This document shows positions 1-11,988 of a DNA stretch of 64,000 bases, one piece after another. Under the pieces are notes generated by a model. The model had not been told where the DNA came from. It did not search any database and worked only from the letters and a program-made list of their open reading frames with translations. The DNA lies in contig NC_079212.1 in NCBI RefSeq assembly GCF_029633865.1, positions 87,917,986 to 87,981,985 of the forward strand, written 5' to 3'. This stretch comes from Lampris incognitus. Its lineage: Eukaryota > Chordata > Actinopteri > Lampriformes > Lampridae. Numbering within the stretch: position 1 is the first letter of the stretch; every line of letters begins with the position of its first letter. The position numbers and the translations under genes are program-made.

Positions 1-153
1 GGTAAATCTTGCAGGCATCGCGAAAAATGTGCCATTGTCAATAGCACACGCCAACAAACAGGAAACTGGTATGACCGATGCGGTGGAAACCGGAAGTCAG
101 TGGACTACAGTTATGCACAGAGTCGATTCCATTTATTTTGAATGCAGACATGA

Positions 154-336
<183 letters not shown>

Positions 337-339
337 TGA

Positions 340-657
<318 letters not shown>

Positions 658-963
658 TAAAGGGTGCTGGGGCGCCACCTTAGCCGAGATAAATTAACGT
701 TTTTATTTCTTCTCCTTCTTTGGAAACGTCACAAAATTTCACAATACTCTCCCATCAGGCGTTGCTGTGCCTCCATTTGTTGTGTATGTGAACAGGATTG
801 TTTGAAAACCATCCTTAGCTGCTGTATGAGCATACTTTTTCTTTCTCTCAGTTATACCAATGGGTGAATTAATCGGTGAGCTTAGCAGCAGGAATTAGAC
901 CTATCCGCAGTGGAGAATTCAGTGTAAATGGGCGCTTAATGGGGAGAGCTCGACCCTCTATAT

Positions 964-1208
964 CAGTGTTTCTCAACCCAGTCCTCAAGGACCCCCTATC
1001 CTGCATATTTTCTTTGCAACCCTGAATAGGTACCTGTTTGTAGTTATTCAACCAATCAGCAATGAATTTTGTCAGATGTTGCACACCTTGCATAATTGAG
1101 TGCTGCGAGATGATTGGTCGAGTAAGTACAAGCAGGGCTACCTATGCAGGGTTACAATGAAAATCTGCAGGATAGGGGGGTCCTTGAGGACTGGGTTGAG
1201 AAACACTG
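964..1208. mobile_element. Non-autonomous hAT MITE, 245 bp, with 8-bp target duplication
   Basis: The ends are inverted repeats starting CAGTGTTTCTCAACCCAGTC, with imperfect pairing reaching about 60 bp inward. The element is flanked on both sides by the identical 8-mer CTCTATAT (956-963 and 1209-1216), the target-site length typical of hAT transposons. There is no coding capacity, so it would depend on a transposase supplied in trans. Confidence 0.9.
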
Positions 1209-1859
1209 CTCTATATGACCTGCAGCTGACCAGCCAGCAGCAGGTGTGAAGAGGGAACTGGGTAGCTCAGCTCTGCTCTGGGGATGGACAAGGAGCTTTG
1301 CTTGCATACCTTACACAAACCTTTGTTTTGAAAAAAAAAATCAATGACATCCAGAATTTCAGGATCACTGTCAGCTGGTACCGTCCAAACCCTTGTGGAC
1401 GTTCCTGTTGAATGGAGAGTATAGAGTGAAAAACCCAGGCTGGATAAAGCAGTCATTACAATCAGGCAGCAGGCTAGTGAAGGAGGTGAGACAGATACCT
1501 GGACTGTCTCTCAGAGCAGGTGCAGCAGAAAGGCTTGGCTGCCTGGCTGCAGCAGCAGGAAGAAGGCTCTGTCCATCTTCTCTGTCCTTTTGTTGTTTAT
1601 AGCAGCGGGGACAAACTCAGCATGGACAGTCACAGGGATTGAAATTTTGCTGTTTAGTGGACGTCATTACAGAGTAACTACACCCTAGACCATTTCAGTG
1701 AGTTTGCTGACATCTACTGGTTGAAATCCATGTAAAGGCTAAAAACATGACGGGCTGCTCTTGGTACTCTGTGATGTTAGCATAGCAGGATAAACATAGC
1801 TGCAACTAATAACATTAATAATGGATCTGTCTGATAAGGTATGCCAGAACACCTGTCAG

Positions 1860-2104
1860 CGTAGACAGACAGACAGGCAGACAGACAGACAGGCAGATGG
1901 ACAGACAGACGGGCGGACGGACAGACAGACAGGCAGGCAGATGGACAAACAGACAGATAGACAGGCAAGCAGACAGACAGGCAGGCAAACAGGCAGGCAG
2001 ACAGACAGACAGATGGACAAACAGACAGACAGACAGACAGATGGATGGACAGACAGATGGACAGGCAGGCAGGCAGGCAGACAGACAGACAGGCAGCCAG
2101 ACAG
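1860..2104. repeat. (CAGA/CAGG)n microsatellite
   Basis: About 245 bp of imperfect tetranucleotide repeat, mostly CAGA with CAGG, CGGA and TGGA variants. Long open frames on both strands here come from repeat composition and are not genes. Confidence 0.95.
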
Positions 2105-2403
2105 AGCCACCACTAACAGTTGTCAATAATACTGTACATACTGGTTCTTTGACACACCTAAATCAAATATGCATTTAGCGTGAGAAAGTGTTGCCTCATC
2201 CACAAACTGTTTCACCAGCCACCACTGTTACCTGGCACTACCTCAACAACTCATTTCCACTAAACTTTCAGATTGTTTGTGGCCAAAAAACCCCACCTAA
2301 CAAGCCTTAAAGTGTATAAGGGTACCTGCATGTACCAGCCTGATGCCTCACGTTCCTTGCCTGTTTACAAGTCGTTTCTAAACGTTGACTCTGGCCTCTC
2401 TGA

Positions 2404-2568
<165 letters not shown>

Positions 2569-3146
2569 GACGAGGGCACGAAGAGCGAGCCGGGCCCATC
2601 GCCGGGGATGTTCTTTCTGGGGGGGAGGTACTGGGTGCGGGCTAAGTGCGAGGGATGAACAGGGTTGTGGTCGCTAGGTGCAAGGCAAGATTATCGGGGA
2701 ATGGACATTTTATTTCGTTGTTTTCGGTCTGTCGAGGTCCTGGATCATTCTTCAGTGCTTGTTGAAAGCCGATTCTCACGCGCTCCATCTTTAACCACTC
2801 ACTCATACACAAACGAACAAGTACGACAAGCAACACGGCCCACACTTGCTTCTCCTGTGTCCACCTCTTGTGAGTAGGCGCAACATGTGTCAGTCACTCG
2901 GCGCTGCCACGAGTCGGCTGGGACTCTGCCGACTCGGCAGTTTGTCAAATATGGCTCCTTGCCGACTGTTTGTTTTCAGCCGCCACTGGTGTTTACAGCT
3001 GCTCAGCTGCACTCCTTTCCTGTTTTGTTTTTGCCCCCCCTCCTTTCCTATGGGGTAACTGAACAATCAAAGACGGTAGATTCATTTTACTTTAAATCTT
3101 ATTTATTGTCATGTGTCAGTCTTTATTTTACAGGCAGCGGCGATGC
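2569..3146 (+). other. arf3 3' UTR and downstream flank, no other feature seen
   Basis: Begins directly after the arf3 stop. It is GC-rich at first and probably 3' UTR. No clear AATAAA was found before the microsatellite at 3147, so the transcript end is not defined. Confidence 0.5.
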
Positions 3147-3277
<131 letters not shown>

Positions 3278-3551
3278 CAGGCTCAGCTGTAACATTAATA
3301 ACCCCCCCCCCTCCACAGCAAAAAAACAAGAGACATTGGGGATACCTGCTGGTCCTTTGTGACATGTGTCCTCCGTGTCATGTGTCCTCCTGCAGCCTTG
3401 TGTCTTGCAGCTCTGTTGTTGCACAGCATGCTGGGTGTTTGTTGCTCTGCGCAGTGGGGCTGCGCATGAGACAACGTGTTACGTTCAACACGTTCTCCTC
3501 ACAATATGTCGCCACTGCGTGTGTCGTGTATACCGCCAGCAGGTCTCACAG

Positions 3552-4718
3552 GTTTCCTCTAACTGCCCCAGTAGTTTCCTCTAACTGCCCCAGTAGTTTC
3601 CTCTAACTGCCCCAGTAGTTTTCTCTAACTGCCCCAGTAGTTTCCTGTAACTGCCCCAGTAGTTTCCTGTAACTGCCCCAGTAGTTTCCTCTAACTGCCC
3701 CAGTAGTTTTCTCTAACTGCCCCAGTAGTTTCCTGTAACTGCCCCAGTAGTTTCCTGTAACTGCCCCAGTAGTTTCCCCTAACTGCCCCAGTAGTTTCCT
3801 GTAACTGCCCCAGTAGTTTCCTCTAACTGCCCCAGTAGTTTCCTCTAACTGCCCCAGTAGTTTCCTCTAACTGCCCCAGTAGTTTTCTCTAACTGCCCCA
3901 GTAGTTTTCTCTATCTGCCCCAGTAGTTTCCTCTAACTGCCCCAGTAGTTTTCTCTAACTGCCCCAGTAGTTTTCTCTAACTGCCCCAGTAGTTTTCTCT
4001 AGCTGCCCCAGTAGTTTCCTCTAACTGCCCCAGTAGTTTCCTCTAACTGCCCCAGTAGTTTTCTCTAACTGCCCCAGTAGTTTTCTCTATCTGCCCCAGT
4101 AGTTTCCTCTAACTGCCCCAGTAGTTTCCTCTAACTGCCCCAGTAGTTTCCTCTAACTGCCCCAGTAGTTTCCTCTAACTGCCCCAGTAGTTTCCTCTAA
4201 CTGCCCCAGTAGTTTCCTGTAACTGCCCCAGTAGCTTCCTCTAACTGCCCCAGTAGTTTCCCGTAACTGCCCCAGTAGTTTCCCGTAACTGCCCAAGTAG
4301 TTTCCCGTAACTGCCCCAGTAGTTTCCCCTAACTGCCCCAGTAGTTTCCCCTAACTGCCCCAGTAGTTTCCCGTAACTGCCCCAGTAGTTTCCTCTAACT
4401 GCCCCAGTAGTTTTCTCCAACTGCCCCAGTAGTTTTCTCTAACTGCCCCAGTAGTTTTCTCTATCTGCCCCAGTAGTTTTCTCTAACTGCCCCAGTAGTT
4501 TTCTCTAGCTGCCCCAGTAGTTTCCTCTAACTGCCCCAGTAGTTTTCTCTATCTGCCCCAGTAGTTTCCTCTAACTGCCCCAGTGGTTTCCTCTAACTGC
4601 CCCAGTGGTTTTCTCTAACTGCCCCAGTGGTTTTCTCTAGCTGCCCCAGTGGTTTTCTCTAGCTGCCCCAGTAGTTTCCTCTAACCGCCCCAGTAGTTTC
4701 CTCTAACTGCCCCAGTAG
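3552..4718. repeat. 22-bp minisatellite, about 53 copies
   Basis: Tandem array of a 22-bp unit with core AACTGCCCCAGTAGTTT followed by a variable TCCTCT, TTCTCT, TCCTGT, TCCCGT or TCCCCT segment. Spacing is very regular with almost only substitutions. Subtypes occur in blocks: CCGT types cluster near 4260-4370, and GTGG in place of GTAG clusters near 4580-4660. It lies just downstream of arf3. Confidence 0.95.
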
Positions 4719-4954
4719 TGCTCCGGCGCTGTATGTCTCTGGATACAAATGTAGCAAACCGGTTCGTTGCGTTTAGCTGAAGACACGTGCTCAGAGCAGC
4801 ACGTGTCTTCACGGGGTCCGGAAGACACGACACGCACAGCCGTGCGTCCATAGGTTTGCTTGTGGGTCATTTCAGAGTGCACATGTGAGGAATCACATCC
4901 CTTCGTGTTGCTTTCCTTCTTTCTGTGTCGGACTTGTAACCTCGGTGACCTCCT

Positions 4955-7125
4955 GGTTACCAAGGGCAGTCTGACAGGACGCAGAAGCGGGGCAGGCTAA
5001 GCTAACCGCTAGCCCATGCAGACCGGCGGTTCCGACGGTCATCCTGGTGTCCGCTGTCTTGGACAGGGATTTTTCTTTTTTTGTATTTCGGAAACGTGTG
5101 TTCTTGTAGTCTGGATGTGTGTGTTCTTGTAGTTTGGATGTGTATGTTCTAGTAGTCTGGGTGTGTGTATTCTTGTAGTCTGGGTGTGTGTGTTCTTGTA
5201 GTCTGGGTGTGTATGTTCTTGTAGTTTGGATGTGTGTGTTCTTGTAGTCTGGATGTGTGTGTTCTTGTAGTCTGGATGTGTATGTTCTTGTAGTTTGGAT
5301 GTGTGTGTTCTTGTAGTCTGGATGTGTGTGTTCTTGTAGTCTGGGTGTGTGTATTCTTGTAGTCTGGGTGTGTATGTTCTTGTAGTCTGGGTGTGTGTAT
5401 TCTTGTAGTCTGGATGTGTGTGTTCTTGTAGTCTGGATGTGTGTGTTCGTGTAGTCTGGATGTGAGTGTTCGTGTAGTCTGGATGTGTGTGTTCTTGTAG
5501 TTTGGATGTGTGTGTTCTTGTAGTCTGGATGTGTATGTTCTTGTAGTCTGGGTGTGTGTGTTCTTGTAGTCTGGATGTGTGTGTTCTTGTAGTCTGGGTG
5601 TGTGTGTTCTTGTAGTCTGGGTGTGTATGTTCTTGTAGTTTGGATGTGTGTGTTCTTGTAGTCTGGACGTGTATGTTCTTGTAGTTTGGATGTGTGTGTT
5701 CTTGTAGTCTGGATGTGAGTGTTCTTGTAGTCTGGATGTGTGTGTTCTTGCAGTCTGGATATGTGTGTTCTTGCAGTCTGGATGTGTGTGTTCTTGTAGT
5801 CTGGATATGTGTGTTCTTGTAGTCTGGATGTGTATGTTCTTGTAGTTTGGATGTGTGTGTTCTTGTAGTCTGGATGTGAGTGTTCTTGTAGTTTGGATGT
5901 GTGTGTTCTTGTAGTCTGGATGTGTGTGTTCTTCCAGTCTGGATGTGTGTGTTCTTGTAGTCTGGATGTGTGTGTTCTTGTAGTCTGGGTGTGTATGTTC
6001 TTGTAGTTTGGATGTGTGTGTTCTTGTAGTCTGGATGTGTGTGTTCTTGTAGTCTGGATGTGTATGTTCTTGTAGTTTGGATGTGTGTGTTCTTGTAGTC
6101 TGGATGTGTATGTTCTTGTAGTTTGGATGTGTGTGTTCTTGTAGTCTGGATGTGTGTGTTCTTGTAGTCTGGGTGTGTGTATTCTTGTAGTCTGGGTGTG
6201 TATGTTCTTGTAGTCTGGGTGTGTGTATTCTTGTAGTCTGGATGTGTGTGTTCTTGTAGTCTGGATGTGTGTGTTCGTGTAGTCTGGATGTGAGTGTTCG
6301 TGTAGTCTGGATGTGTGTGTTCTTGTAGTCTGGATGTGTGTGTTCTTGTAGTTTGGATGTGTGTGTTCTTGTAGTCTGGATGTGTGTGTTCTTGTAGTCT
6401 GGGTGTGTGTGTTCTTGTAGTCTGGATGTGTGTGTTCTTGTAGTCTGGGTGTGTGTGTTCTTGTAGTCTGGGTGTGTGTGTTCTTGTAGTTTGGATGTGT
6501 GTGTTCTTGTAGTCTGGGTGTGTGTGTTCTTGTAGTTTGGATGTGTATGTTCTTGTAGTTTGGATGTGTGTGTTCTTGTAGTCTGGATGTGTGTGTTCTT
6601 GCAGTCTGGATATGTGTGTTCTTGTAGTCTGGATATGTGTGTTCTTGTAGTCTGGATGTGTATGTTCTTGTAGTTTGGATATGTGTGTTCTTGTAGTCTG
6701 GATGTGAGTGTTCTTGTAGTTTGGATGTGTGTGTTCTTGTAGTTTGGATGTGTGTGTTCTTCCAGTCTGGATGTGTGTGTTCTTGTAGTCTGGATGTGTG
6801 TGTTCTTGCAGTTTGGATGTGTGGGTTCTTGTAGTCTGGATGTGTGTGTTCTTGCAGTTTGGATGTGTGGGTTCTTGTAGTCTGGATATGTGTGCTCTTG
6901 CAGTCTGGATGTGAGTGTTCTTGCAGTTTGGATGTGTGTGTTTTGTAGTCTGGATATGTGTGTTCTTGTAGTTTGGATGTGTATGTTCTTGTAGTCTGGA
7001 TGTGAGTGTTCTTGTAGTCTGGATGTGTGTTGTCTTTGTGTTGCCCTGCTGTGGGCTGGGGAAACGACATTTCGTCTCATGTCATGTGTGCAGGTGCATG
7101 AAATTACACCACAAATAAATGTTCC
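4955..7125 (+). mobile_element. Dispersed repeat family A, copy 1, swollen by an internal minisatellite
   Basis: The left part (CAGTCTGACAGGACGC, GCTAGCCCATGCAGACCGG, GTCATCCTGG) and the right part (TTGTGTTGCC, GCTGTGGGCTGGGG, then ACAAATAAATGTTCC) match the copies at 16262-17130 and 62600-63262 in order and orientation. Between them sits a 23-bp minisatellite in place of the 100-150 bp seen in the sibling copies. No protein frame is shared by the three copies. The AATAAA-like 3' end suggests a retroposed element; the class is unknown. Confidence 0.75.
5098..7035. repeat. 23-bp minisatellite, about 84 copies, with 828-bp higher-order repeat
   Basis: The unit is TTCTTGTAGTCTGGATGTGT plus three bases (GTG). 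Rare variants recur at a fixed distance: TTCGTGTAG at 5446 and 6274, and CTTCCAG at 5931 and 6759, both exactly 828 bp (36 units) apart. This shows a block of 36 units was duplicated after the units had diverged. The minus strand has no stop in any phase of the unit, so very long minus-strand open frames with a 23-residue period arise by composition. They are not annotated as genes. Confidence 0.95.
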
Positions 7126-7782
7126 GGGTTCCTTAACCGAGTAGCACCACATGGCTTTGGGCTGATGGCTGTGTATTAGTGTTATTACCGTGACTATCGT
7201 CCACGGCTATCACATTGATTATGCACCTCCCTCCTCCTCCTGGTCTTCTCTCCGTCTAATTATTTCAGAAAGCAAGCAGCGGCAGCGAGTCGTTTCTTAT
7301 GTACGTTTTACAAAGGGCCGTCGGCATATCAAGCAGCCCCTTAACGACAGCAGCCGAGACCCTCCTCTCGCCACCGGTACCAGCAGAATCCACCGGTCTC
7401 TGTCAGTACAGGGGCTCCTTTGTGCCACGTGGGCGCTGTTACTCAAAAGGTACACGACCTGCTCCAGGTTACCAATCAGTAAAGAGTTCACATTCACCAT
7501 CTCTTGTTTCTTCCACGACAAGGTCAAGATTATAATTTGGGTTTTGCGGCCTGACGTCATGTAAAAGGAATCATGTGTATCGATTTACAGAATGACCATG
7601 TTGGGTTTTGATCCCGGGTAAGGTCATGTTTTACTCCACGCTTCCAGGTGAGCAGGCAGAAGGTTTGTCTAGGTATATCTTTTGTTTTACACTGGATTCA
7701 CATTCGGTAGTAGGTTTTCTGTGTTTTGGGGTTAAACATTTTGACGTCGACCGTGTCTGTGAAGCAGTTCTAATCAATGGGG
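7126..7782. other. Intergenic sequence, no feature recognised
   Basis: No repeat, splice-compatible exon or coding similarity was recognised. Short open frames here have no recognisable domain. Confidence 0.5.
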
Positions 7783-8140
7783 AAAGTATATATACTTCTT
7801 AATGATCCACGCCGCATTGTGGCCAGTATGTGTAACGTGGTGGAGGCCACGTGTCAATGCCGGACGCCTGTATGTGACGTAACGAGAGAAAATCCTGTCG
7901 TATTACAATAAACCTGACTTTCTGTATCGTCTGGCTTACTGGTTTTGTGTGAATACAGGTCCTGGACTCGGTGTAACCCGACAGTCACAGTCCCCCTTGT
8001 AGCAAGCTGCCACCTGAAGAGGTCGCTCTGTTGCAACTGTGTTAACAGACGTTCTGCTACGCCCGCTGAACATCCGCTTTGTTTGAAATGAGTATTTTCT
8101 GAAAGTGATTTGAGGAGCAAAACAACGGACTGCTAGCTGT
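7783..8140 (+). repeat. Dispersed repeat family B, copy 1
   Basis: From TATATACTTCTTAA onward this aligns with 17131-17920. Shared blocks include GGTGGAGGCCA, AATAAACCTGACTT, TTACTGGTTTTGTGTGAATA, AACCCGACAGTCACAGTC and TTGTTTGAAATGAGTATTTT. The second copy is interrupted by a SINE. It could be an LTR fragment (AATAAA followed by a short tail), but no terminal TG...CA or target duplication was established. Confidence 0.75.
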
Positions 8141-8590
8141 TCTTTATTAAGGCGCGGGTTTCAGCATGGGTTACTAAAGTAAAACTGAAGATATTCCTAA
8201 AGGCTGGCAATCGGTCTTTCGGACTTGGGCCGTTTCCAAGGGCAACGCGACGCCGGGCGTCATCTTCCAAGGATCAGAGGCATTGTGTACGAGTTAGCTA
8301 GCACTTTAGCCATTGACTTAGCCATGTGTTAGCGTTACCTTTACCTTCACCCTTACCTGACTGAGATGTTTAAAGAATGTGATCGATTTGCGTCTCGCTG
8401 CTGCAACCCAGGCCATCCTGCGCCTCTTGGTTAAGTCCTCTGTGTTCTTTCCTTCGTTTCTCTTCCAAGAAGGGAAAGAACAAAGCGTAACCCGTTCTCC
8501 AGTTTAATGCCGGAGCGATCGTGGGATTTGCTGTGGCAATTCTTCATACAACAGGAACACCCAACACTATCTCATCTAATATATAACTAT

Positions 8591-8723
8591 GTAACCGGTT
8601 ATTTTCTTGCCCGGTGCGGGATTCGATACGGGGTGTACTGCACCACAAGGCGACATCACTAACCGCTCGGCTAAAGGGTCAGACCCGTTAGGTAGGGGCT
8701 AACGTGTCTTATTAGTAGTTTAC
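8591..8723 (-). repeat. 133-bp tRNA-like repeat, copy 1
   Basis: The minus strand reads GTAAACTACTAATAAGACAC ... and ends in GGTTAC. It contains TAGCCGAGCGGTTAGTGA, resembling a pol III box A, and TATCGAATCCCG, resembling box B. Both ends start GTAA when read inward. Two further copies of exactly the same length lie at 8829-8961 and 9037-9169. It is probably a tRNA-derived SINE-like or MITE-like unit, not a tRNA gene. Confidence 0.8.
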
Positions 8724-8828
8724 AGTCGTCACCCTCCCCGGAAGCGCGCCCTCGCGCTTTGTTCTTCCCGCGTTCCGAAGAGACTTCTGAGGATCTGCAA
8801 ACTTCCGGATCCCACCTCTGCCACCAAT

Positions 8829-8961
8829 GTAACCGGTTATTTTCTTGCCCGGTGCGGGATTCGATACGGGGTGTACTGTACCACAAGGCGACATCACTAA
8901 CCGCTCGGCTAAAGGGTCAGACCCGTTAGCTAAGGACTAACGTGTCTTATTAGTAGTTTAC
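8829..8961 (-). repeat. 133-bp tRNA-like repeat, copy 2
   Basis: Same orientation as copy 1 and nearly identical, with box A- and box B-like motifs intact. It is separated from copy 1 by 105 bp of unrelated sequence. Confidence 0.8.
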
Positions 8962-9001
8962 AGCTATATATCCAATCTAACCTAAAATGTTAGTTTTTAT
9001 T

Positions 9002-9035
<34 letters not shown>

Positions 9036-9036
9036 T

Positions 9037-9169
9037 GTAAACTACTAATAAGACACGTTAGCCCCTAGCTAACGAGTCTGACCCTTTAGCCGAGCGGTTA
9101 GTGATGTCGCCTTGTGGTGCAGTACACCCCGTATCGACTACCGCACCGGGCAAGAAAATAACCGGTTAC
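9037..9169 (+). repeat. 133-bp tRNA-like repeat, copy 3, inverted
   Basis: Inverse orientation to copies 1 and 2, so copies 2 and 3 form a 133-bp inverted repeat around a 75-bp spacer containing (TA)n(CA)n. The box B-like stretch differs slightly (TATCGACTACCG). Confidence 0.8.
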
Positions 9170-10264
9170 ATACACACACACACCTAATCTAAAATCTTAC
9201 CAGAGAAAGTCTGTGATCTTAACATTAATTTGAAAAAATATTTGACGTACTAATAGAGTTGGTAAGAAAAATCGGTGCCAACAGCTAACAACGATGATTA
9301 ACGTTACCCGGAAGATGGCGGCGTGTGACATCACGGCCGAAAGACCGATACAACCACGCTCTAAACGAAGTAATGGTCACGCCGGGAGCAGGAAGAGAAG
9401 TGCCCAAATGCAGACAGCGGACACAGGCTGGGCGATAACAACGCTTTAATCAAACAAACAGACTTACAGACAGCAATGAATACTCAGGACAAGGGATGAA
9501 GCATCCGGCAACCAAGAGTCAACACACACACACGTGTATATATATATACACACACATACACGTGTGCGTGTGTGAGACGATCCGACAAAGCGCCAACTAG
9601 AGGGACTATATAACATTGGGGAGCCAATCAGGGAGATTGGGCGCAGGTGAGCAGGGCAGGAACAGAAAAGCCAATCAGGGAAAGGGGAACAGGTGAGTAA
9701 AGCAGGGGCAATCATGGGTACTCAGGTAAATGGGGCGCAGATGAGGAGCACTAATCAGGGCATGAGGAGAACTAATCAGGGCATGAGGAGAACTAATCAG
9801 GGAACTAATCAGGGCATGGGGAGAACTAATCAGGGCATGGGGAAACGGTGGGCCTTGATGGCCCAGACCACCCACACAACCATGAAAGTAATAACTAATG
9901 CAAACTGTGCAAACTGAGCATAGCTTATGCTACAATGTTAACTTCACTTTGATCATTTTACAACAGCAGCGTAACGTTTATAGTTCCCCTATGAGTTTAA
10001 CACATTGTTTAAAGTTTAAAACATATAAGCATACTAGCAAGTTATGGCATGAAATGGAAAATGCTTAATAAGCAACGGTACACAATGAGCTGCGTCACTT
10101 CTCGCTCATGTCGATGGTTTGTTTTTGTGCACGGCCGAATAGTGCGTCACTTTAAATGTTGCTGCTGCAAGGAATTGTGGGACGGCATTAGCGTACCCTA
10201 TGCTAAAGGAGATAAGAAAGGAAGCTTTGAAGCACCTTTCCATAGCATTTAAGTCAATCAGAAC
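9170..10264. other. Intergenic repeat-derived sequence with 21-bp tandem repeat
   Basis: 9745-9845 holds about five imperfect copies of a 21-bp unit, ACTAATCAGGGCATGAGGAGA. The surrounding stretch (CAATCAGGGA motifs, GCTTTAATCAAACAAACAGA) looks like the non-coding part of a fish LTR element on the minus strand, but no coding part or LTR boundary was found. Confidence 0.5.
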
Positions 10265-10735
10265 TTATTATGGCTGCTGCTTCTCCTGCATCGCCACCTT
10301 GTCGTGGTGGAGAAGTTTGCTTGGGCCAATGACCCCAAGAGCTATGCCGTCCGGAGCCTGGCTCCTGGGTCACCCAAGGCGGACAGGTCAAGGGGGAGGT
10401 TCCAGACGAAGCGCGATCCAACAAAGACCTCAAGGGCGGACTGGCAGAAGATGTCTCCAGGTCACAACGGCAATGAAGGTGGATGAAGGCTGCAACAGAG
10501 GGTGGTCTCCAATCGTCTTGGTTCTCCATGCCATTGGACTCTGGCCACCCCCTGCCAAGAACCGTGTGGTGGCTGCAGGTGCATCAGCCACTCCACGTAA
10601 AAAGCTGTCGCGCACAGGCATCCTCCCATTATGTGGCTCCATCGGCCTCTACACTCACCTGAGGACCCAGAGGGCGGACGGTCATACTCGACCCCGAGTG
10701 ACCGCTGATGATCATGGCTGCCACTTATATACTTC
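10265..10735 (+). mobile_element. Possible LINE 5' UTR-like fragment
   Basis: The opening CCACCTTGTCGTGGTGGAGA and GGGCCAATGACCCCAAGAGC resemble the 5' untranslated region of RTE-type fish LINEs as I remember them. No reverse transcriptase follows. The open frame through it has no recognised domain. Confidence 0.35.
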
Positions 10736-11239
10736 CGGGTCATTTCACTCGGATAGGAACCTCCCTAAGCGAAAAAGGACTTGGAATGCAGCCTTAGTCG
10801 TGAGGGACATTTTGGGGACTGCCCATTGTGCCAACGGCGCTTTATTACGGAACCCCAATAGTCTGAAAAATGTCCCATAAGACAGAAAGCCCATTTGTCC
10901 GACAGCCCGTTATCCTGAAAACAAAAACCCCACTGTTCCGAAGGCCCGTTGTTTCCAAAATACACTCTCCCCGCCTTTTTTGTTGTTGTTGCACTTAATA
11001 TCTTTGGACGTGCAAATACGAAGATGCCGTTTTACTACTAATTCGCATCGAGGTGTAATGTTAAAAGCACTTGTGAGAATGTCATTGTAATGATATGTGC
11101 CCACCGGGCCAGTAGGTGGCAGTATTGGTATATCTTGTTTATCGTCGGGGGTTAAGGTTCTTGCGCGGAACGTTCTAGGATCAGAACACGTGACAGCCAT
11201 GGAGCAGAAAAGAAGCGATTAAATGCACAGACAAGAATT

Positions 11240-11988
11240 ACTGTTCAGCTCGATTTATCACACAACAGAACATTACACGGTACCAGGAGTGAACCAGACG
11301 GAAAACGGATGCGATAAAACCACCGGGGGACTTAAACGTACACTGGAAATGTAGACGCGAACTGGAGGGATTTAAGCAGCGGTTGAGCGAAAGGCCGCCA
11401 TGCTGCTCACCACCGCTGGAGCTGATGCGCCGGAGGTGCGCCACACATTCGCGTCTGCAAACGAGGGAGACAAAAACAAGCCGGGCGAAGTCATCCAGGA
11501 ATTCGACGAACGCTGCCTGTCAGAAACGAGTGAGACTTACCAGAGGGAAGTGCTGAGATCGCGGATGCAACGCAAAGGAGAGACTTTTGATGGCTTTCTG
11601 ACAGACCTTGAGCTAAAGGCTTGTACCTGTAAATTACCGCTTGCCGCTAAGGGTCTAGCTTTGGCTCTGCCAAGTGCGGATGTAGACGCCGTGTCATTCA
11701 AGGAAAATGGGCGCGGAAAATATCGAGGCGCTCGAAGCAAGCAAAGTGACACATTTAGCTGCAAACGTTGTGGAGATCGCCACAAACCCAGGCAATGCCC
11801 AGCATTTGGTAAAACGTGCTCCAGGTGTAAGGGACAAAACCACTATGCAAAATTTTTTTTTCAAGAGAAAGGAGAGAACGCAAGGTGCATGCAGTGGATG
11901 AAACTGGTGAGGACAGTGATTCACTGAGTGATTCATTTTAGTGAACGTGGTTTCCTGTGACTGAAAAAAGTGTGCAGCCAACTAAGAG
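11240..11988 (+). pseudogene. Gypsy-type gag relic with two zinc knuckles
   Basis: An open frame at 11400-11927 reads through a region with two nucleocapsid-type knuckles, CKRCGDRHKPRQC and CSRCKGQNHYAK, in the usual Gag order after a capsid-like segment. The following open stretch is broken by stops before 11989, where a DNA transposon is inserted. The protease/reverse transcriptase part of the same + strand element resumes at about 13145. The second knuckle is damaged after the A-run at 11851-11858. It is non-functional. Confidence 0.75.

Noticed and set aside
1815..2178. Open frames on both strands made of Arg-Gln-Thr-Asp or Cys-Leu-Ser repeats
   Set aside because: They are translations of the (CAGA)n microsatellite.
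3552..4718. CRISPR-like regular array
   Set aside because: Units are contiguous 22-bp tandem repeats with no unique spacers, in a vertebrate genome.
4893..7152. Two very long overlapping minus-strand open frames (725 and 667 codons) with a 23-residue repeat
   Set aside because: They are translations of the 23-bp minisatellite in different phases. The unit has no stop codon on that strand, and 23 is not a multiple of 3, so a 69-bp protein period appears in every frame. No start context, domain or splice logic supports a gene.
8591..9169. Cluster of tRNA genes
   Set aside because: The cloverleaf arms do not form a normal acceptor stem by eye, and the three units share non-tRNA flanks as part of a 133-bp repeat.
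10200..10880. 226-codon plus-strand frame with no stop
   Set aside because: No recognised domain, low-complexity basic composition, and overlap with a LINE 5' UTR-like repeat that has similarly open frames on the other strand.
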